From the NCBI GenBank assembly GCA_029339505.1, contig JAQISU010000070.1, positions 1,731,501 to 1,795,500 of the forward strand: a DNA stretch of 64,000 bases, written 5' to 3'. The DNA comes from Unio delphinus (lineage: Eukaryota > Mollusca > Bivalvia > Unionida > Unionidae). Positions 35,188 to 46,724 of the stretch are shown piece after piece; the stretch's first letter is position 1, and every line of letters begins with the position of its first letter. The notes below the pieces were generated by a model that was given only the letters and a program-made list of their open reading frames with translations, had not been told where the DNA came from and searched no databases. The translations under genes and the position numbers were made by a program.

Positions 35188-37862
35188 TAAAAATATAGAA
35201 TAATAATAACATCACTATAGAACAAAACCTTATTATGAAGTATCATATGCGACCGCAATGCCAATTTTTAAATATTAGCATATGTTCTAGGAGCTGAATT
35301 TCCGTGACCTCGTATGCAAAATTTCCACACCTATTCGGTTACTCTCGTGTTGTGAAATCATAGTAGCGACTCCAGTATCCCGACTGACCGTTTTGGATTG
35401 CTTACTAGTGTAATCAGCACATTAAGAATAGGCTGTAGACAACATTTTTTCCCTCTCTTTTCCAAACGATAAAGGCATAAAGAAAGTATGGATACATTAT
35501 TACAAGCGAGTCGATTTCGCCATACAGCACTCTCTGCTCATTACATTTCCCAAAGGTATGTTACGAGAGGGATCCTGACAAATAGCAGTTCTAGGACACG
35601 CAAATAATAGGCCAAGTAATGTTACTTACATATAATACGATTGAACCTCATCCTTCTGAAATGAATTTATTGCATTGTGGCATCAAATTTTTTTTTGCAT
35701 TTGGCACCATCAATTAATCACATTTTGGCACAGCATACAATGCATCAGTATTTATTTTGAAATTACATTGTTTTGTATTTTTAAATTCCAAAAATTGAAA
35801 TATGAGCACCTTCTTTCTGCTGAACTTTTCTGCTGTCATGTCTTAAACACATTGTTAAAATACTTCAACATATATAGTTATAAGCATATCTCGGAAGCAG
35901 ATTCAACTTTTGATGTGCAACCAAAATCTGGTCTCTTTCTGTTTGTCTCGCTTGCCATGTTTTGTTTGTTTTCGAGGAATGGCTTTATTGCGTCATGGGA
36001 CCACGTGATCTGTTGTCTCATCAAAACTCGGCAATTTACGGAATCGTGGTATCTTCCGCGGAATATAATCACTAACCGCCTATGCTATTGAATTTATAAA
36101 CATTACATTCTGTTAAAACTTTGTAGAGAATTACATACATAAAAGGAATTTTTTAAAAAAATTTCTGGTCTCCTTTAAATTTGGGTAAATTCGCAATTGT
36201 AGATTCCATTGTTGCCTGAGCTCCTCAATGCATACCAGTACCATGACAATGATCGGCTACTTTACTATGTATGGAGATTAAAGTGCTATCACAGATCCAA
36301 TAATGAGTGACCAAGAAAAATCGTTTGTGTTATTATTAGTTTTAAAATTATGTTGCGTTGAGAGCTGTTGTCTGATCGATTTAGCTGTATCATCATGTGA
36401 TTTAAGAAAACTTCTAACGTGTCCTTGCCACTGAGCGAAATTGCTGATCCAGTTTTCCTGTCGTATCTGACTATTCAGAATAACAGCACAGGAATGGGTC
36501 CGTAACTTGTGTCGTATTTATTTAGTACTTATTCATACCGGTTGAATGTTAACGTAATATTGCACAATATATAGTTAAAGTAGCATTCTCCCACCACACC
36601 AGGAATAGGAAACATTATTAGGAAACCATTTAATCAAATAGATCATTAGGAATTCGGCGTTAATAAGTAAGGATTTTGAGACTCCCATCTCGTATAACTT
36701 AAAGCCATTTTCCATAGGCTGGAGTCATCTGCTTCCGTCCACTCTGTATATCCTGTCTGATTGCATTTCTTCCTTCTTGATCAATGTAATCTCATCTGTA
36801 TAACCGGTTTGTTTTCGAAATAAACACTTCTTCTTCTATGATTGGTTTACGTCAAAGGGATGAAGTCATCAACTTTTATGATAACATACATAGTTCTAAT
36901 TATGTACATAGATTTACATTGCACGATTTATGTAAATACGAAATGACGTAGCTTTTTGATTTAAATCCTAAAGCTTGAAATATTATTTAGGTCAGCTAAA
37001 TTGTTTGCATATGCTGTACTTGATGGGTCAGAAAGTTGTGCTTTCACACAATGAACTATTTTCTACAGTTTTAGTTTTACGTCAGAATGTGGAGTAGTTT
37101 TCCTTTCAAGTTTGCTTTTAAAATACATACGCGGCAGATCATCTATTTCTTGTTGAATGCCTTATGAAGGCTATCATACAGTGTATATATAACACAAGAT
37201 ACTGAACGGAAGCAATTTTGAAGTTTTTATACAATTACGCATGCCCGTCAGTTCCATTGTTTTACATAATGATTTTGCGAATAGTTTTAACTAAATCGAT
37301 TTCATTTTAGTGCACAGTATTATTCCAAAAGAGGATCATGTTTTACTTTGATCACGAGTACTGGTCTATTAGCGAACAAAATTCTCTAGAACTGGAACGC
37401 CTTGCTCAGTTCTGGTATAAAGCATTCTCATATCTGCTGCAGAAAAGAAAGCAAACAACTCAACTATAGGAAATATAGGGCCCACAGGACGAAATGAAAA
37501 AAAAGTTACATATAACTAAATCTTTAAGAAATAGAAGAGAGAATCCTCTCGTTTCGTACAGTTTTAATTTAATTACCATATCATTTTCTCCAATATTCGT
37601 AACATATAGTTAGTCGTCTCATCAGATCACATTGCGCTAGATAAAAGCTGTGCACACCCAAAACACACCTATCTACTCTGAAAAATGACGAAGGCAGTTC
37701 AGATCATCATTATAGCTGTAAGGGTCTGAACATTTAATTTGACAGGGCGGGGTGGAGTGGGTAGAGGAGACAGGGAAGCTAGAGTTTTCTTTCCAAAATA
37801 GACATCGGAAGATACTTTTGTCATTAATCTTTCTTTTCCTTCATCAAATCAGATTACGAGTA
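35188..37862. other. No feature recognised
   Basis: It includes a 138-codon plus-strand ORF at 35675-36091 rich in Cys, Phe and His, which I judge to be chance. No repeat or RNA gene was seen. Confidence 0.35.
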
Positions 37863-38103
37863 GTTTTTCAATTTCTTTCAGAGCTATAAAGCTGTATCAA
37901 CCGCGACCCAGTGGGTGTTCTAATCGTTTTCCAATTTAATTAAATGTGTTTGCAAATATATATATTTTTTTCCAATTTAATTAAATTTGTTTGCAAATAT
38001 ATTTATATATTTGCAAACACATTTAATTAAATTGGAAAACGATTAGAACACCCACTGGGGCGCGGTTGATACAACTTTATAGCTCTGAAAGAACTTGAAA
38101 AAC
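37863..38103. repeat. ~240-bp near-perfect palindrome (inverted repeat)
   Basis: The left arm starts GTTTTTCAA, then CTTTCAGAGCTATAAAG, CAGTGGGTGTTCTAATCG, and CCAATTTAATTAAATGTGTT up to GCAAATATATA. The right arm is its reverse complement with about three mismatches. Between the arms lies a partial direct copy of the inner arm (CCAATTTAATTAAATTTGTT, about 37971-37990). The arms are roughly 100 bp, enough for a cruciform or hairpin. No coding frame; the element type is unknown. Confidence 0.85.
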
Positions 38104-38499
38104 ACAATTACATTGATAAAAGTTTATGGCCATTTAGGAAGGCAGCTTCAATTATCTTCCCAAATATTCAATCACTAACTTATATGACAAAATAACTCCG
38201 TTCTGACTATATTTCTGCGCTTAGACCGTCTCTGCTATTTCTGTGACCACGATATGACTTCGAAGTTACATAGCTGAAGTAAAGTAGAATTATGTTTTTA
38301 AATCTGTCTAATTCACCTTATTAATCATGAGTCGTGTTCACTTGATACAGTGTTACTTTGTTTGCAAACGAAGAAGCTACGGTTGTTCCTTTGTTTACAA
38401 ATAGTTGAAAGCTGTCTTTATAATGTGACAGTTGTCAATTTTTTTCGAGAGTTAGTACAGATGATTTCAATTATAAACAACTGTAAATGTCTTCAAGTC
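38104..38499. other. No feature recognised
   Basis: Unique AT-rich sequence. Confidence 0.35.
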
Positions 38500-38507
38500 T
38501 CCTCAAG

Positions 38508-38821
38508 CAGTGGCGTCACTAGGGTTGGTGTCACCCGGTGCGTTAACTAATGGTGTCACCCCCATGGACCACCTTCTGTAACATACCATACAAAAACTTT
38601 ATAGACAGTTATCTTGGTGTCACCCCCTCTGATGGTGTCACCCGGGGAGGTCCGCACGCCCCTAGCGACGCCACTGTGATCGGTTATCCGCTTATGAAAT
38701 CCGACTAGACCGAGCAGTGTGTGCTCTGTAAAATTTGCAATTTTTCATTTGGTGTCACCCCTCTGAGATGGTGTCACCCGGTGCGGTCCGCATCCCCCGC
38801 ACCCCCATAGCGACGCCACTG
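38508..38821. mobile_element. 314-bp hAT-like MITE with 8-bp target-site duplications
   Basis: The ends CAGTGGCGTCACTAGGG and CCCATAGCGACGCCACTG are imperfect inverted repeats. The 8-bp word TCCTCAAG flanks both sides exactly (38500-38507 and 38822-38829), as expected of the hAT superfamily. The interior is built of repeated GGTGTCACCC words. A second terminus-like sequence, CCCTAGCGACGCCACTG, lies inside at about 38660-38676. It encodes nothing. Confidence 0.85.
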
Positions 38822-38829
38822 TCCTCAAG

Positions 38830-39849
38830 TACTCCTTTTTCAGATATCCAGCCTTGTCTTTGAGACTGTCGGTAACATAGTTCCAACAGGCCAATATTTC
38901 TTATTCTGAAATACACCTCCGACTTTATTTAAACTTTGTCTATGGAAAGACTGAATGGACACTGATATGGTAAACTGTCATACTAAGAAAATAACCTGTG
39001 CTACCTTTATGAACACAGCTGTTCTATATTTTACGCATCTGGCTTTAACAGACTGGTGTTGAATCACCGGACCCCAGTTTCACGTATGTATTTTTATCAA
39101 AGACTTGTAACACATACAAAAAATAAGATGTAACTGTAAGCGCAGTCGAAGGCATCATGTGATGGCGGGTGATACAACTGCCGGTTAAGCCAGTTTAATG
39201 CGGCCAGAACTAATTTACATAATTAATCTGACCCAGGAGGGACCCTTGCAGATATTATGGGCTATTTTGAGACTGTTGTGTACCAGTTATTCAATCATGG
39301 GGTAAAATGCTCTTGGTTCTTACTTTGTTACGGAAAAAATGATATTCAGGTATGTAAATAGAACTCATCCCTCCATCTAGTTATCGGACACATTGGAAAC
39401 AACAAATCATCGCTATGAATCACACTCCAACTACTTCCACACGAAAGAATTTGTTCGGTAAAAATGATGGAATTTTAAGTTTACTGTAGAGCCTTTCAAC
39501 ACCTCATACCATGGGTCGTTGAAATATTAAAATATATGTTTGTGTTATAGAATGTATTTCCACTCGAATGAAAAACTAATATTCAGATTTGTTTTGCTCG
39601 AGTTAGTATGAGTCTAAAAATAATTTTTTCAGAATATCGTGTACGTAGTTTCAAAAGCAATTTAACAAGATCGAATGTTTTCCCTTTGGTGTGAGGTGAA
39701 GAGGTAATAAACAAACTTCCCGCATGCAGCTATCCTGGTACATTCCACCTGATTCGGAGTATTCTTTTAACGTCGGTCAGTATATACTTACGTTTAATTT
39801 CTATATAAAATCCAGATACCACGATTTGGTCCTTATCTGTTCAAAAACA
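38830..39849. other. No feature recognised
   Basis: Unique sequence without supported gene. Confidence 0.35.
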
Positions 39850-39912
39850 GAGGTTAGATGGCAGTGATCCGTAACGGAAGCGCTTTAGACCACCCGGCAA
39901 ATCGGGGTCCTA
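39850..39912 (-). mobile_element. SINE family B head fragment, reverse orientation
   Basis: GATGGCAGTGATCCGTAACG then GCGCTTTAGACCACCCGGC and CGGGGTCC are the inverse of the family B head. Only about 60 bp remain. Confidence 0.6.
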
Positions 39913-40329
39913 CCTCCTTATCTGTCATTCTCAATGCTTGAACAAGCTCCAAAATTAGAAATCTGAGATAAGTGCTTCGAGGTAAATATCTGACACGAAT
40001 TAAACCTGGTGAACGTCTCCTTTGACTTGGATAGGTTGACACTAACAATGTACAATTTTATGGTCATTGTAGGTTGGGTAAATCGGAATATTAAACGATG
40101 CTATTGCATTAATGTACTATGGTGCGTCATTGGGGACATTCTTTGACCCTGGGCTGCACTACCCTGTTTAAAAATTGCTAAGGGACTTCCGATCCACCAC
40201 CCCATCTTGCCTTGCGGGGTGAGATTATCTATACCTACAAGTCACCCATGACTCGGCTCGTGTGTTACTAATGATCAGAGTGATATATGGCCCTGGTTTT
40301 CACGCCTCAGTGTCATTTAGAGATCATCG

Positions 40330-40787
40330 CATAATGTATCGAATCCATTATCGAATCGATTCGATACAGAATCAAACACAAAACTTGTTCTCTGTGCTAT
40401 GTTTCAATGACAGATACCAGCTAGATACTTACGTTCTTCTTCTGATAATCGTATACTCGTTGTTCCCACGGTGAAAACAAAGTCATATGGACAACGTTCG
40501 TTTGCATACAAGGGCCCGGCGAGGTGGAACGAATTGCCCAGTGAAATTAGACACAAAGACACAGTGGTCCCTTTTAAGAATGCTCTTAAAACTCACCTGT
40601 TTCGACTGCAGGGACAAACTTAGAGACCAAATCATGTTTTGTATCTTACATGTTTTCAGCATGTTTTATGTTTTGCAATTTCATTGTTTTTGTCATTTGT
40701 TTTTCTGTAGTGTAATCATATCATTATTGATGGTGTAAAGCGCTTAGAGCTTCGAAAGATTAGGCGCTATACAAAGTCCTCAATATA
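40330..40787 (+). mobile_element. 3' end of a CR1/L2-like LINE
   Basis: In the frame from 40489 the final coding block of this LINE type is clear: GQRSFAYKGPARWNELP followed by a PFKNALKTHLF block and a stop at 40621-40623. Upstream, about 40350-40480, matches the same region of the 57-60 kb copy with frame breaks. Downstream comes the 3' untranslated end, GTAAAGCGCTTAGAGCTTCG and TTAGGCGCTATACAAAGTCC, leading into an (ATT)n tail. This is a 5'-truncated insertion, the usual outcome of target-primed reverse transcription. Confidence 0.75.

Positions 40788-40842
<55 letters not shown>
40788..40842 (+). repeat. (ATT)n microsatellite, LINE tail
   Basis: About 18 ATT units directly after the LINE 3' end; such tails are typical of CR1/L2-like elements. 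Confidence 0.9.
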
Positions 40843-40844
<2 letters not shown>

Positions 40845-41198
40845 ATCCCTGTATGACATCACAACTTGTGCTTAACTCTAGTTGTCAGAGTTACTTTGGC
40901 AGCGAAGGAAAGAGACAATGCTCATCAAATGCAAATATATTGCAATTCAAGCGCTTGTTCACTATTTGCTATTGTCAAACGGATTTATGGGTTTAAAGAA
41001 CTACCTGAGCCGCAGTAACTCAAAACAGGATGGATAAGATTGTCCCTCTTTGTTTCTGTTTGGTGATTTTGTAAGGATATATCTTGCATTGTTCTATTTC
41101 CTTCGGGCCTTTTGGCATTCAGTTCCAAACCATCATTTGTAATATTTTATTACAAATTCGATTGCTGTGATTTATTACAAAACATTGTGAAGCAGTGT

Positions 41199-41337
41199 CA
41201 TTAAATAATAATGTCAGTGACCCAGTCTATCCTTTTATATCGACAGAGAGGGTCTTTGTGTATTTTACATTAAATAATAATGGCAGTGACCCAGTCTATC
41301 CTTTTATATTGACAGAGAGGGTCTTTGTGTATTTTAC
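41199..41337 (+). repeat. 69-bp tandem duplication
   Basis: ATTAAATAATAATGTCAGTG and the 49 following bases occur twice in direct order with about three differences. The period is 23 codons, so one frame reads through both. Confidence 0.9.
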
Positions 41338-42948
41338 ATCATCTCAACATACAGAAGACAAAGAAATTGCGAAATATATTGAAATTTGTAATTTAGAGTA
41401 ATAAATGTGGCTGAATAGGAAGTTAGACCATGCCAATCGGAATACCGAATTTTCAATAAACTCAGGTCACAATTATTAATTTTTTTGTTTAATATCCAGT
41501 CTAATTTAAAGTATTTTTTCCTCTCTCTCTCTTTGGTGGTTATGCAAGAGTTAGATTTAGGCTTTCTTGGAATGGATTTAATGGTAATTGTTTGTTTATT
41601 AGAATCCGAGCATTATCATGTGGTTGTTTGTGCGTATTTCGGCGACAATGCACAGAGAATAATGAGACAGTTATGCTGACCCGCAAGTGAAATTTGAGAT
41701 CCATTGTACGTTGCATTGTTGACATTCCTGCATCTTAACAAAAATAAAAGCCTGATGTCGTATGACAAGAACTTCACCGTGAATTTTTCTTTAAAGGTAT
41801 TTTAGATAAGATTTGATTTATTAAGATTTGGACACAGTGGAAAGCTCATTATTGAGAAAAGTACGGTAGACTTTATAGGAAACTACAACAACGAAAAGCA
41901 GGGGTCTATGGTGACGACGAGACAGTAACGGTGTCGTCATTCAAGTCACTATGTGGAAACTTCTATATTGTCTGAAAAGAGAAACAAAACAAATCCTGTT
42001 AGAATTAAATCATCAATGAAACATCGTGGACGAATTATTATTGTAATTATTGAATACTCAATCACAAATAATTACTTAATGAATTGGAAAATTACTAATT
42101 AAACACTGTGCAGTGTGTCGCGAGTGAAGACGGTCAGTAATTAAAAAGAAACGGTATAAAACTAATGTATTTTGATTATGTTATGTGTCGTTAATAAGTA
42201 GTAGTATCTTGCAATTATATTCAAAGAAGTTTCAACTGTCATAAATTTGTATGGAAACTCTTTATGTTTGTTTGTTTGATGTATAGATCTTCACTGGAAC
42301 CCAGCTGAAACATAGCTGTCAGATTGTACCACTTTCTTAACGTTTCGGGAACACACTCCGGAAATCCAAAGATACAAATTTTACGAATATTACCAAATTA
42401 CACGTTGAGCCATGGACTGCAAGTTGAAAATGAAAAACATCAAACAATATCATCACACAAATGAAGAATATTTACAAAATACGTGTGTGTTACCTTAGCC
42501 CTGTAGACAAATAGATACATTTGCTCATTTCTCCAAAAAAAGTAGACTGTTAAGGCCGTGTGCAAATACAGTCATGTACAGACTGGTAATCAAAAATATT
42601 TACTCGAATGACGAATATTTGAAATTATCATTCATACATGATACACCCTTGCAAAAAGTGCATTTCTGGTGTAGAAAATGAATCTTTCAAACACTGTTAC
42701 ACACTGAGAGTTAGTATTATTTGTATTTAAATTAGAAATTTAACCCATTCCGACGTGAAATGAATGTTAGAAAATAAGTAGCTTGTGTTTTATCTCCAAG
42801 TATAATCATATATTTTCATGTACCAAACTAAGTTATCAGTTTTAAATGGCTATCTAGTTTGCATCAATGTCGTTTCCTAGAGGATAATTGAAGTTGTTCG
42901 AAAAAGAAGATAACATTTACGAATGTAACAAGAGTATCACGAGAAACC
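41338..42948. other. Mostly unique; contains one half of a dispersed ~55-bp repeat
   Basis: At about 41832-41886, GTGGAAAGCTCATTATTGAG through ACTTTATAGGAAACT resembles 46448-46500. No gene is supported. Confidence 0.4.
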
Positions 42949-44004
42949 TTGTGGTATAAGCATATGGCTACTGTTTTAACCTTGTGGTATAAGCATATGG
43001 CTACTGTTTTAACCTTGTGGTATAAGCATATGGCTACTGTTTTAACCTTGTGGTATAAGCATATGGCTACTGTGTTAATCTTGTGGTATAAGCATATGGC
43101 TACTGTTTTAACCTTGTGGTATAAGCATATGGCTACTGTTTTAACCTTGTGGTATAAGCATATGGCTACTGTTTTAACCTTGTGGTATAAGCATATGGCT
43201 ACTGTTTTAACCTTGTGGTATAAGCATATGGCTACTGTTTTAACCTTGTGGTATAAGCATATGGCTACTGTTTTAACCTTGTGGTATAAGCATATGGCTA
43301 CTGTGTTAACCTTGTGGTATAAGCATATGGCTACTGTTTTAACCTAGTGGTATAAGCATATGGCTACTGTTTTAACCTTGTGGTATAAGCATATGGCTAC
43401 TGTTTTAACCTAGTGGTATAAGCATATGGCTACTGTTTTAACCTTGTGGTATAAGCATATGGCTACTGTTTTAACCTTGTGGTATAAGCATATGGCTACT
43501 GTTTTAACCTTGTGGTATAAGCATATGGCTACTGTTTTAACCTTGTGGTATAAGCATATGGCTACTGTGTTAACCTTGTGGTATAAGCATATGGCTACTG
43601 TTTTAACCTAGTGGTATAAGCATATGGCTACTGTTTTAACCTTGTGGTATAAGCATATGGCTACTGTTTTAACCTAGTGGTATAAGCATATGGCTACTGT
43701 TTTAACCTTGTGGTATAAGCATATGGCTACTGTTTTAACCTAGTGGTATAAGCATATGGCTACTGTTTTAACCTTGTGGTATAAGCATATGGCTACTGTT
43801 TTAACCTAGTGGTATAAGCATATGGCTACTGTTTTAACCTTGTGGTATAAGCATATGGCTACTGTTTTAACCTTGTGGTATAAGCATATGGCTACTGTTT
43901 TAACCTTGTGGTATAAGCATATGGCTACTGTTTTAACCTTGTGGTATAAGCATATGGCTACTGTTTTAACCTTGTGGTATAAGCATATGGCTACTGTTTT
44001 AACT
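42949..44004 (+). repeat. 33-bp minisatellite, 32 copies, with an 8-unit higher-order repeat
   Basis: The array is 1056 bp, exactly 32 units, of TTGTGGTATAAGCATATGGC plus TACTGTTTTAACC. As 33 bp is 11 codons, most units read LWYKHMATVLT in one frame. Six units have TAG in place of TTG (43345, 43411, 43609, 43675, 43741, 43807), closing that frame. A CTGTGTTAA variant at 43303 and 43567 is offset by 264 bp, the same offset as the TAG pairs, so an 8-unit block was duplicated. Not a gene: there is no context, signal or non-repeat coding sequence. Confidence 0.95.
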
Positions 44005-45529
44005 TTGTGCATACAATTTTTTTCAAATGATAAGACTGAAAATGTCAACAGGGACTAATCCAATGAATACGGTTTCATGATTAACACAGGTTTAACTTTT
44101 AAAGAAAAAGAAACCCCCAAAGAGTTCCTTCATTTTACTAGAGGATGATATATTCATGACTATAAACTGTAAGAATCATCTTTGAATATTAGATAGTTAA
44201 TTATTTACATAGTATAAAGTTCTATTTTAAGATATTAATAATACAGATTGCGTAAGATTTATTTACAGTTGTTAAGTAGGTGTTTGTGACCACCATGATA
44301 TAATAAGACATGTTTACTAGTTTGGGGTTATTTTTCATGGGATGATTAGTTCAGGTAGGTTCTTAGAATACTTAACTTATTTCCCATTGGATTAGTTTGG
44401 CCGCCAGGATGTGTATTTTGACAAATTAGATTGAGTAGTAAAGATTTCTCACGTGGGATATATTTCAACATCTAGTAAAAGACCAATGAACGTGTATTTA
44501 AGGAGAGAACTATGCAAACAGATTCATTGCTATTTTGGATTCATTCCTAGTTCTGCTTCTTGTTGCATATATTGATGTGTTTAATACTGTGTTTAGATAA
44601 TTTGAGAGGAGACATGTGTTAGAATGACTCATTGGAATTACAACGAAATCGTTGTATTAAAACATTGTTTGAGAATTGTAAAGTATTCAACTGGGCAATG
44701 CCTTTGTGAAACATACATTCAATAATCTGAAATTCATTCGGAACATTCGACTGTTTTTTATTTGAATATAGCCTTTAACAGAGTATTTTGAATTCACAAT
44801 TTTATAAATTTAATTTTTATATTATTTGCTAAGATTGACAAAACTTGCTAGTTTTGCTTCTTTCTTTTATTTAATGACCACAGAGTCGCATATAAAAGTA
44901 CTGGATTTGAGCGTTCAACAAGTGTTGTCCGTGGCCGTCCACCATTTAACTTCAAACAACCACAGCATCTTCCTTTTGTCAGCATCGTCTTAAGAAAGTT
45001 CCAGAACCAGAGCTTTGTCAGTATTAATGTAGATTACAATTGATTCTCATGTCGAGTTAATATAGGTATAACGGTACCAATTGCGCATGTCCATGTGGGA
45101 GGTGCTTAAGGTGTAGGGTCCATTGCAATCCGAAATAAACAACAACACAAGCTTTGATTGGTGGATTATGTAAGAGTTGTACTTTCTGTTAGGCTTAAAA
45201 AAAAGTTTAGCCTCTTGGCAACATGTGAATTTATGCTAATTCCTAAATAGATCAAATTTTGTATTTGTTATGATTTTTTGAAAATGTAATACACATGACT
45301 GAAAATAGGTATGTTGTGACTAGATAACTCATACCCCTGTCTAGTTCAAGCAGAGTTATCTCTCTTAAATGCAATGCAGTACCTGGTTTTGTCATCATCA
45401 AATTGACAATCTAACATTGTTCTCTATAACAGTGTGTGAGATGCATGCTAAATTAGGATAGAAAATATATTTATCTTATATTAAATTATTGGAATGAGCA
45501 GCCACATTATTTCCTCTTTTTGATGGTTT
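44005..45529. other. No feature recognised
   Basis: AT-rich unique sequence between two minisatellites. Confidence 0.35.
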
Positions 45530-46345
45530 TTAAGTATAGTAAGGGGTTTAAGTATAATAAGGGGTTTAATAATAATTAGGGATTTTAAGTGTAATAAGGG
45601 GTTTGAGTATAATGAGGGGTTTTAAGTATAATAAGGCGTTTTAATTATAATTAGGGGATTTAAGTATAGTAAGGGGTTTTAAGTAAAATAAGGGTTTTAA
45701 TTATAATTAGGGGTTTTAAGTATAATAAGAGGTTTTAATTATAATTATGGGTTTTAATTATAATTAGGGAATAATTAGGGGTTTTAATTATAATCAGGGG
45801 CTTTAAGTATAATTAAGGGTTTTAAGTACAAAAGGGGTTTAAATTATAATAAGGGGTTTTAATAATAATTAGGTCTTTTAGGTATAATAAGGGGTTTTAA
45901 GTATAATAAGGAGTTTAAAGTATAATAAAAGGTTTTAATTATAATTAGGGGTTTTAAGTATAATAAGGGGTTTAAAGTATAATAAAGGTTATAATTATAA
46001 TTAGGGGTTTTAAGTATAATAAGGGGTTTAAAGTATAATAAAAGGTTATAATTATACTTAGGGGTTTTAAGTATAATAAGGAGTTTTAATTATAATTAGG
46101 GGTTTTAAGTATAATAAGGGGTTTAAATATAATTAGGAGTTTTATGTATAATAAGGAGTTTTAATTATAATTAGGGGTTTTAAGTATAATAAGGGGTTTA
46201 AATTATAATAAGGGATTTAATTATAATTAGGGGTTTTATGTATAATAAAGGGTTTTAATTATAATTAGGGGTTTTAAGTATAATAAGGGGTTTTAATTAT
46301 AATAAGGAGTTTTAATTATAATAAGGAGTTTTAATTATAATAAAG
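45530..46345 (+). repeat. ~19-bp AT-rich minisatellite with regular GGGG runs
   Basis: About 43 degenerate units of two flavours, AAGTATAATAAGGGGTTTT and AATTATAATTAGGGGTTTT, intermixed. Most units keep three or four G, so G-tracts recur every 18-20 bp along one strand for about 0.8 kb. Confidence 0.9.
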
Positions 46346-46724
46346 TGTATTGTTTCATGTTACCTTTCTACTATTTGTCTATCTGACTGACGGTCTAACT
46401 GTCTGTCATAAAGTGCATAGTTGTTTTAGATACGTTCAATGTAAATAGTGGAAAGTTCATTATTGAGAAAAAAGTAAGATAAACTTTATAGGAAACTTTA
46501 TATTGAAATTCCCAATTATTTACTTTTCCCAGTTCAGTGTTATATTCTATGTTTTAATTAATTTTCTCCTAATCCAAACAGCTCTGTCTTTACTTTAGAC
46601 ATCAACAGATTATGCAATAAAAATATATTTTTAAATATAAAATATAATTAATACAATTCTGAGAAACTTTATTTGAAAAAGGAGAAGCTAGTTTGGATAT
46701 TTAGGTCATCATTCCTTTGGAAGT

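Noticed and set aside
35675..36091. 138-codon plus ORF
   Set aside because: Composition (many Cys, His, Phe) looks like AT-rich chance sequence; no domain, and a reverse ORF of similar quality overlaps it.
42949..43347. 132-codon ORF of WYKHMATVLTL repeats
   Set aside because: It is one reading of a 33-bp minisatellite; TAG variant units end it and there is no non-repetitive coding sequence.
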